Source of the DNA: an uncultured Ligilactobacillus sp.
GTDB lineage: Bacteria; Bacillota; Bacilli; Lactobacillales; Lactobacillaceae
Assembly (NCBI GenBank): GCA_934215475.1
Contig: CAKPZY010000058.1
Span: forward strand, 1-10,138
Length of the DNA stretch: 10,138 nt
Direction: 5' to 3'
Below the pieces are notes generated by a model. The model had not been told where the DNA came from and searched no databases. It saw nothing but the letters and a program-made list of their open reading frames with translations. Shown in pieces: positions 6,474 to 10,138 of this stretch. Numbering within the stretch: the first letter of the stretch is position 1; each line of letters begins with the position of its first letter. Made by a program: the position numbers and the translations under genes.

Positions 6474-6480
6474 TTGGAGG
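6474..6480 (+). promoter_or_regulatory. ribosome binding site that sets the permease start
   Basis: TTGGAGG lies 8 bases before the ATG at 6489. The frame is open further upstream to a TTG at 6459, but that codon would put this site inside the coding region and has no ribosome binding site of its own, so 6489 is the better start. Confidence 0.8.
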
Positions 6481-6488
6481 ATACAGCA

Positions 6489-7565
6489 ATGCATTTGTTG
6501 GAAGATTTTTTTGTGGCAATTGGAGTAGTTTTAAATGGGATCCCCCAGGGGATTATGGCCATGGCTTTGGGTTTTGTGGTTTTTCCAACAACATTTTCAT
6601 TTATTTTTGCTTCAGCAATTAATGGTGTCTTTGGTTCGGTTGCTCCCGTGTCTTTCCAAGCTGAATCTCTAGCACTGACAGGAAACCTAGGTAAAACCAC
6701 TCGTGAGCGAACTTCCATTATTTTTGGGGGCTCATTGATCATGGCATTGATCGGGATCACCGGAACTTTAACAAAAATCGTTGGTGTACTCGGAAATGGG
6801 ATCATGGCTGGTATGATGGCTGGAGTGGGCATTATGTTGGCAAAAATTTCGGTTAATATGGCGAAAAAGGAACGCGTTGCTGGACTATCTTCCATTGGAA
6901 TTGCCGTTTTGAGTTATCTGATAACTAAAGATTTAGTGTGGACTATCGTTCTTTCAGTGATTGGATCTAGCTTGATCGCCATTTTAGGTATCCATTACCG
7001 GGTCGAGCTTCCTGCTAATATAGTTGAACGGCGTTTTAGATCTGTAAAGCCCATTTTTAGTCTGAAGGCGATTAGAGGTGCATTGAGTCTGGCATGCTTG
7101 AACGTTGGTGCTAACATTTCATATGGACTGATTACAGGACAGATGACAGGGATCAAGCCTAACCCGGTCGACTTGAATTTATTGACCAGTACACAAGCAT
7201 TTGCTGATATGGGGACTAGTTTGTTGGGTGGTGCCCCAGTAGAAACTATTATTTCTGCCACAGCACGTGCTCCGGAGCCAGTCCTGGCAGGGATCATTAT
7301 GATGCTAATGATGGCTGTCATTTTATTTGCCGGATGGTTACCCAAAATTGGAAAGTATGTGCCATCGGCTTCGATTGCCGGTTTTCTGTTGGTCCTTGGC
7401 GCCGTCGTAATTTTTCCGGAGAATACTGCCGCCGCTATACATAGTTCTGACAGCGTAATTGCGGCATTGACTTTAGTTGTGACAGCGATCATTGGTCCAT
7501 TTAGCGGATTAATGACAGGAGCCGTCTTAAAATTTGTTTTGCCACTGATTGGATTGGGGCTTTGA
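6489..7565 (+). CDS. NCS2-like nucleobase (purine/xanthine/uracil-type) permease, short form
   Basis: Integral membrane transporter, 358 aa from the ATG set by TTGGAGG. Glycine- and alanine-rich hydrophobic segments cover nearly the whole protein, from IPQGIMAMALGFVVFP near the N-terminus to LTLVVTAIIGPFSGLM near the C-terminus. It resembles the xanthine/uracil permease superfamily: a Q-E-S-L-A-L-T-G-N stretch in an early segment, where NCS2 proteins have their substrate-site polar residues, and FADMGTSLLGGAPVETIISA in the later half, similar in style to the conserved TM8-TM10 region. It is shorter than typical NCS2 members (about 430 aa), mainly in the N-terminal part, but shows no frameshift. 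The partner gene, a phosphoribosyltransferase starting two bases after its stop, supports nucleobase uptake. The exact substrate cannot be told. A different small-molecule permease family is possible. Confidence 0.68.
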   Translation: MHLLEDFFVAIGVVLNGIPQGIMAMALGFVVFPTTFSFIFASAINGVFGSVAPVSFQAESLALTGNLGKTTRERTSIIFGGSLIMALIGITGTLTKIVGVLGNGIMAGMMAGVGIMLAKISVNMAKKERVAGLSSIGIAVLSYLITKDLVWTIVLSVIGSSLIAILGIHYRVELPANIVERRFRSVKPIFSLKAIRGALSLACLNVGANISYGLITGQMTGIKPNPVDLNLLTSTQAFADMGTSLLGGAPVETIISATARAPEPVLAGIIMMLMMAVILFAGWLPKIGKYVPSASIAGFLLVLGAVVIFPENTAAAIHSSDSVIAALTLVVTAIIGPFSGLMTGAVLKFVLPLIGLGL

Positions 7566-7567
7566 TC

Positions 7568-8113
7568 ATGAAAAATACATATGAATTAACTATTGGGAAA
7601 TTAAAAAGAACATTACCGATTATTCAGATCGACAAAACGACTGCCATTGCTTCATTTGTTTTGTTAGGCGATGCTGAATTGGCAGCTTACGCAGCAAATG
7701 AATTGGCAGCAAAAATTTCGGAACCATTTGACTGTATCGTTACGTTAGAAAGCAAAGGGATCCCGTTGGCTGAGGAACTGAGCCGAATTACCCGCCATCC
7801 TAAGTTTGTGGTGTTGAGAAAGAGTGTCAAAGCTTACATGGCAAACCCTCTTGAGGTTTTCGTCAAATCAATTACTACAAATAATCAACAAAGGTTGGTA
7901 CTAGACGGTCATGATGCAGATTACCTGCGTGGTAAAAGTGTGATATTGTTAGATGACGTTATCTCAACTGGTGGATCATTTCATGCTGCAGAACAGCTTT
8001 TAAACAGAGTCGATGTGAAGATCGTGACTAAGTGTGCGCTTTTGGCGGAGGGAAATGCTGCAAAGCGTGATGACATTCTCTATTTGGCAAAACTACCTCT
8101 TTTCAAACTTTAA
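7568..8113 (+). CDS. type I phosphoribosyltransferase, probably purine base salvage
   Basis: Cytoplasmic enzyme expected to transfer the ribose-5-phosphate of PRPP to a nucleobase, giving a nucleotide. It is 181 aa from the ATG. The PRPP-binding signature VILLDDVISTGGS is at residues 125-137 with the two acidic residues D129 and D130. The pyrophosphate-binding loop region LESKGIPLAEE is at 60-70. The overall layout recalls adenine and xanthine phosphoribosyltransferases, but the hood residues that fix base choice do not let me choose. The frame is open to a TTG at 7562, inside the permease stop region; the ATG two bases after the permease TGA is preferred, with a G-rich stretch (7556-7559) as weak ribosome binding site. 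The tight spacing implies translational coupling, so import and phosphoribosylation probably act together to trap the base. Confidence 0.85.
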   Translation: MKNTYELTIGKLKRTLPIIQIDKTTAIASFVLLGDAELAAYAANELAAKISEPFDCIVTLESKGIPLAEELSRITRHPKFVVLRKSVKAYMANPLEVFVKSITTNNQQRLVLDGHDADYLRGKSVILLDDVISTGGSFHAAEQLLNRVDVKIVTKCALLAEGNAAKRDDILYLAKLPLFKL

Positions 8114-8427
8114 AAGGCAGCAAAAAGCATTACAAATGACTCACAGCAGTAAGGGCGTTAAACAGCGCCAGCAACATTATCGATTTTAAAACTCTTGTGT
8201 ACTAATTTGAACTTTGCTTCTGTAATCTTTTTCAGAAACCCTAAGGTTACTGATAATTTTAACTGGAGAAGCAGAATTTTTTGAACAAGGGACAGACGAT
8301 GAACAAATTGCGCTTTAGCATAGAGCAGTTTTTCTATCATAAAATTTTATAAGCGAAAAGTTGGTATTATGGTTGACGTAAATTTATCATAATAATAACA
8401 AAAATTATAAGCAAGGAGACAGATAAT
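8114..8427. other. 314-base gap between the phosphoribosyltransferase and aldehyde dehydrogenase genes
   Basis: I see no convincing gene. A short GGCG/CGCC inverted repeat (8152-8167) and a longer-range GCTTCT/AGAAGC pair (near 8215-8272, followed by ATTTTTTG) are present; the second could be a poor terminator for the upstream pair. The right end carries the candidate promoter and ribosome binding site of the aldehyde dehydrogenase gene. A 60-codon open stretch on the minus strand (8158-8340) has no ribosome binding site and no recognised family. Confidence 0.5.
8373..8401 (+). promoter_or_regulatory. possible promoter of the aldehyde dehydrogenase gene
   Basis: TTGACG (8373-8378) is a good -35. 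At 17 bases the -10 position reads TAACAA (8396-8401), which is poor; the better TAATAA (8393-8398) is at only 14 bases. The AT-rich setting just before the gene makes a promoter here plausible, but the -10 is not settled. Confidence 0.33.
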
Positions 8428-9795
8428 ATGAGCTACGCGGCAGTAAATCCTTATAATGGGCAAAAGATCCGTGAATTTGATAATGTGACTGATCAGCAAT
8501 TAGATACGATCCTGGACCGAGCCCAAGAATTTTACCAAGAAGCACAGAAAAAAGGTGTCGAGAAAAGGGCCGAATTTCTTAATAAATTAGCCGATGAATT
8601 TGAAAAAAATACTGAAAAATATGCACGTATCCTCTCAACTAATATGGGAAAGTTGATAACTGAATCCAAGCAAGAAGTTGCCAAGACAGTTTCTTTTGCA
8701 CGTTATTATGCCAAAAATGGTACACGTTTCTTAACTCCAGAGGATTATAACGACTTACCTAGTGGACAAGCGCAGGTTGAATTTTCAGGTACTGGGATCA
8801 TTTTGGCAGTTGAGCCGTGGAATTTTCCATATACTCAGGTCATGCGTGTTTTTGCGCCTAATTTTATTTTAGGAAATCCAGTCGTCTTAAAGCATGCCAG
8901 CATTGTCCCGGAAGCCGCTTTAGCATTTCAGGAAGCTTGCGACAACGCGGGTCTAGGGCAGGGGGCTTTCACCAACATTTTTGCTAGTTATGAGCAAATC
9001 GATCATATAATTGCAGATCCGCGTGTGCAAGGAGTGGCCTTAACAGGTTCTGAAGGTGCCGGACGTAAAATTGCGGCTAGTGCCGGGACAAACTTGACTA
9101 AGTCGACGATGGAATTAGGTGGTACTGATGTCTTTGTTGTTCTAGATGACGTTGACGTTGCTGAAACGGTTAAGGATGCTGCGGCTGCACGTTTGACCAA
9201 TGCGGGACAAGTATGTACCTCCGCTAAGCGTTATATTGTTTCTGCTGGGATCTATTCGGATTTCTTAGCAGCTTTAAAGAATGAATTTGACAAATATCAG
9301 CTTGGTGATCCCCTAGATGAAAAGACAACGTTAGCACCTCTTTCTTCAAAAGGTGCCCAAAAACAGTTGCAAGAACAGGTCAAAAAAGTAATTGCAGGCG
9401 GCGCGACAGTTTTATATGGTGACCCAACACCGAGCGACGGGCAAGGCGCAGGCTTCTTACCATTGATCTTATCTGGGATGGATGAAAGTAATCCAATGTA
9501 TGAAGAAGAACTATTTGGTCCAGTTGCGCAAATCTATCAAGCTCATTCAGATGATGAGATCGTAAAAATTGCTAATGATTCACGTCATGGTTTGGGCGGT
9601 GCAATTTATACGCAAAATATCGAACGTGGTAAAAAGATTGCTTCTCGACTCGAAACTGGTCAAGTTACGATCAATCAAATTTTGAGCTCGCAAGCACAAG
9701 TTCCGTTTGGCGGCGTCAAAGATTCTGGTTATGGCCGTGAATTAAGCGATTGGGGAATCTACGAATTTGCTAATATTAAACCGGTGATTTACTAG
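8428..9795 (+). CDS. NAD(P)-dependent aldehyde dehydrogenase, succinate-semialdehyde dehydrogenase type
   Basis: Soluble enzyme oxidising an aldehyde to its carboxylate, 455 aa, matching the shorter Sad/GabD-like members of the ALDH superfamily. Visible landmarks: EPWNFPY (129-135) with the oxyanion Asn N132; VVLKHAS (152-158) with the cofactor-binding K155; ALTGSEGAGRKIA (204-216) of the Rossmann glycine motif; MELGGTD (228-234) with the general base E229; NAGQVCTSAKR (258-268) with the catalytic thiol C263; and EELFGPVAQI (about 363-372). All catalytic residues are present. The ATG is supported by AAGGAG at 8413-8418, 9 bases away. A terminator follows and the gene has 314 bases of its own upstream, so it looks monocistronic. 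Lactic acid bacteria commonly annotate such proteins as succinate-semialdehyde dehydrogenase; the true aldehyde is unknown, and no GABA or lactate link is visible nearby. Confidence 0.9.
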   Translation: MSYAAVNPYNGQKIREFDNVTDQQLDTILDRAQEFYQEAQKKGVEKRAEFLNKLADEFEKNTEKYARILSTNMGKLITESKQEVAKTVSFARYYAKNGTRFLTPEDYNDLPSGQAQVEFSGTGIILAVEPWNFPYTQVMRVFAPNFILGNPVVLKHASIVPEAALAFQEACDNAGLGQGAFTNIFASYEQIDHIIADPRVQGVALTGSEGAGRKIAASAGTNLTKSTMELGGTDVFVVLDDVDVAETVKDAAAARLTNAGQVCTSAKRYIVSAGIYSDFLAALKNEFDKYQLGDPLDEKTTLAPLSSKGAQKQLQEQVKKVIAGGATVLYGDPTPSDGQGAGFLPLILSGMDESNPMYEEELFGPVAQIYQAHSDDEIVKIANDSRHGLGGAIYTQNIERGKKIASRLETGQVTINQILSSQAQVPFGGVKDSGYGRELSDWGIYEFANIKPVIY

Positions 9796-9844
9796 AGGGC
9801 TTTTCCAGTTTCGTACCAGAGCTATTGTGTGAATAAACAAAAGG

Positions 9845-9879
9845 AAAGAGGTTAGGGCAAAAATGTTCCTAGCCTTTTT
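9845..9879 (+). terminator. intrinsic terminator after the aldehyde dehydrogenase gene
   Basis: GGTTAGG (9850-9856) pairs with CCTAGCC (9868-9874), including one T-G pair, around an 11-base loop. The A-rich stretch before the left arm (AAAGA, 9845-9849) can pair with the following TTTTT (9875-9879), typical of an intrinsic terminator. The loop GCAAAAATGTT and the GAGGTTAGGGCAAAAA start resemble the GAGGCTGGGACAAAA motif seen in part at 5863-5877. Confidence 0.8.
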
Positions 9880-10138
9880 ATAAATCAACTTTGTTTGGTA
9901 TCTCAAAAAAGGCTTAAAATTTATTTCGGTGATCGTATCACTTGTCCTATACACAAACACAGGATAAAATTCAGTGACAAAAGAAGTTCGCTTAATGTAT
10001 ATGATCAATTCTAGTGGAATCATCAAGCAATTGGTTTTATAAATTTATAAAAGTATAACTTTCCTGGTTTGTAAAATTAAGTTAGAAATATAAAAAGCCA
10101 TTTGTGATAGACTTTTGAATGTCAAAATCAAAAGAAAG
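9880..10138. other. AT-rich tail with small palindromes and no gene seen
   Basis: About 260 bases after the terminator. I see no coding region with a ribosome binding site on either strand. It contains a perfect 18-base palindrome at 10035-10052 and an inverted repeat TTTTGA-ATG-TCAAAA at 10113-10127, with another TCAAAAG at 10128-10134. These may be the control region of a gene beyond the window edge. Confidence 0.45.
10035..10052. repeat. perfect 18-base AT palindrome
   Basis: TTTTATAAATTTATAAAA is identical to its reverse complement. In such AT-rich DNA it could be chance, but perfect 18-base palindromes are uncommon and this one lies between a terminator and the window end, where an operator for a neighbouring gene would be expected. 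Confidence 0.5.

Noticed and set aside
5946..6488. Possible purine riboswitch before the nucleobase permease
   Set aside because: I looked for the conserved core of the purine aptamer (paired loops and flanking TATA-like helix) and found no match.
6464..7492. Long minus-strand open stretches (143 and 165 codons) opposite the permease gene
   Set aside because: They are mirror frames of the membrane protein gene, whose codon pattern leaves the opposite strand open; the + strand gene has the ribosome binding site and the membrane-protein character.
8158..8340. 60-codon open stretch on the minus strand in the gap before the aldehyde dehydrogenase gene
   Set aside because: There is no ribosome binding site before its ATG, no recognisable family, and AT-rich gaps often hold such stretches by chance.
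9742..10026. 94-codon minus-strand open stretch overlapping the aldehyde dehydrogenase end and its terminator
   Set aside because: It overlaps a well-supported gene and a terminator hairpin, has no ribosome binding site, and matches no family I know.

Overview
The window looks like chromosomal DNA from a low-GC Firmicute, most likely the family Lactobacillaceae. The grounds are the AT-rich composition, the AGGAGG-type ribosome binding sites, close similarity from memory to Lactiplantibacillus plantarum LarA and LarE, and a hairpin element of the GAGGCTGGG type that is common between genes of lactic acid bacteria. I cannot name the genus from sequence alone.

Left part (about 1-5940): a lactate racemization locus. 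A NiCoT-type nickel/cobalt permease (158-1171) is followed by a decayed remnant of a KdgT-type 2-keto-3-deoxygluconate permease (about 1233-1500). Then come larA (lactate racemase), larE (sulfur transferase), larB (cofactor carboxylase/hydrolase) and an uninterrupted larC (nickel insertase). Together they cover nickel uptake, synthesis of the nickel-pincer nucleotide (LarB, then LarE, then LarC), and the enzyme that carries this cofactor on a lysine (LarA). Compared with L. plantarum, the order is A-E-B-C rather than A-B-C1-C2-D-E, larC needs no frameshift, nickel uptake is a single-component NiCoT, and neither larD nor larR is present in the window. A very strong hairpin terminator ends the block at about 5892-5940.

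Middle part (about 5946-8113): about 510 bases with no convincing gene, then a two-gene unit. It encodes a short NCS2-like nucleobase permease and a type I phosphoribosyltransferase whose ATG lies two bases after the permease stop. This looks like a purine (or related base) uptake and salvage pair.

Right part (8114-10138): a 314-base gap with a possible promoter, an aldehyde dehydrogenase of the succinate-semialdehyde dehydrogenase type with its catalytic residues intact, an intrinsic terminator, and about 260 AT-rich bases holding only small palindromes.

I see no CRISPR array, tRNA, rRNA, intact insertion sequence or prophage. The most notable items are the rearranged lar locus with its unsplit larC, the kdgT remnant lodged between the nickel permease and larA, and the N-terminally short LarB.
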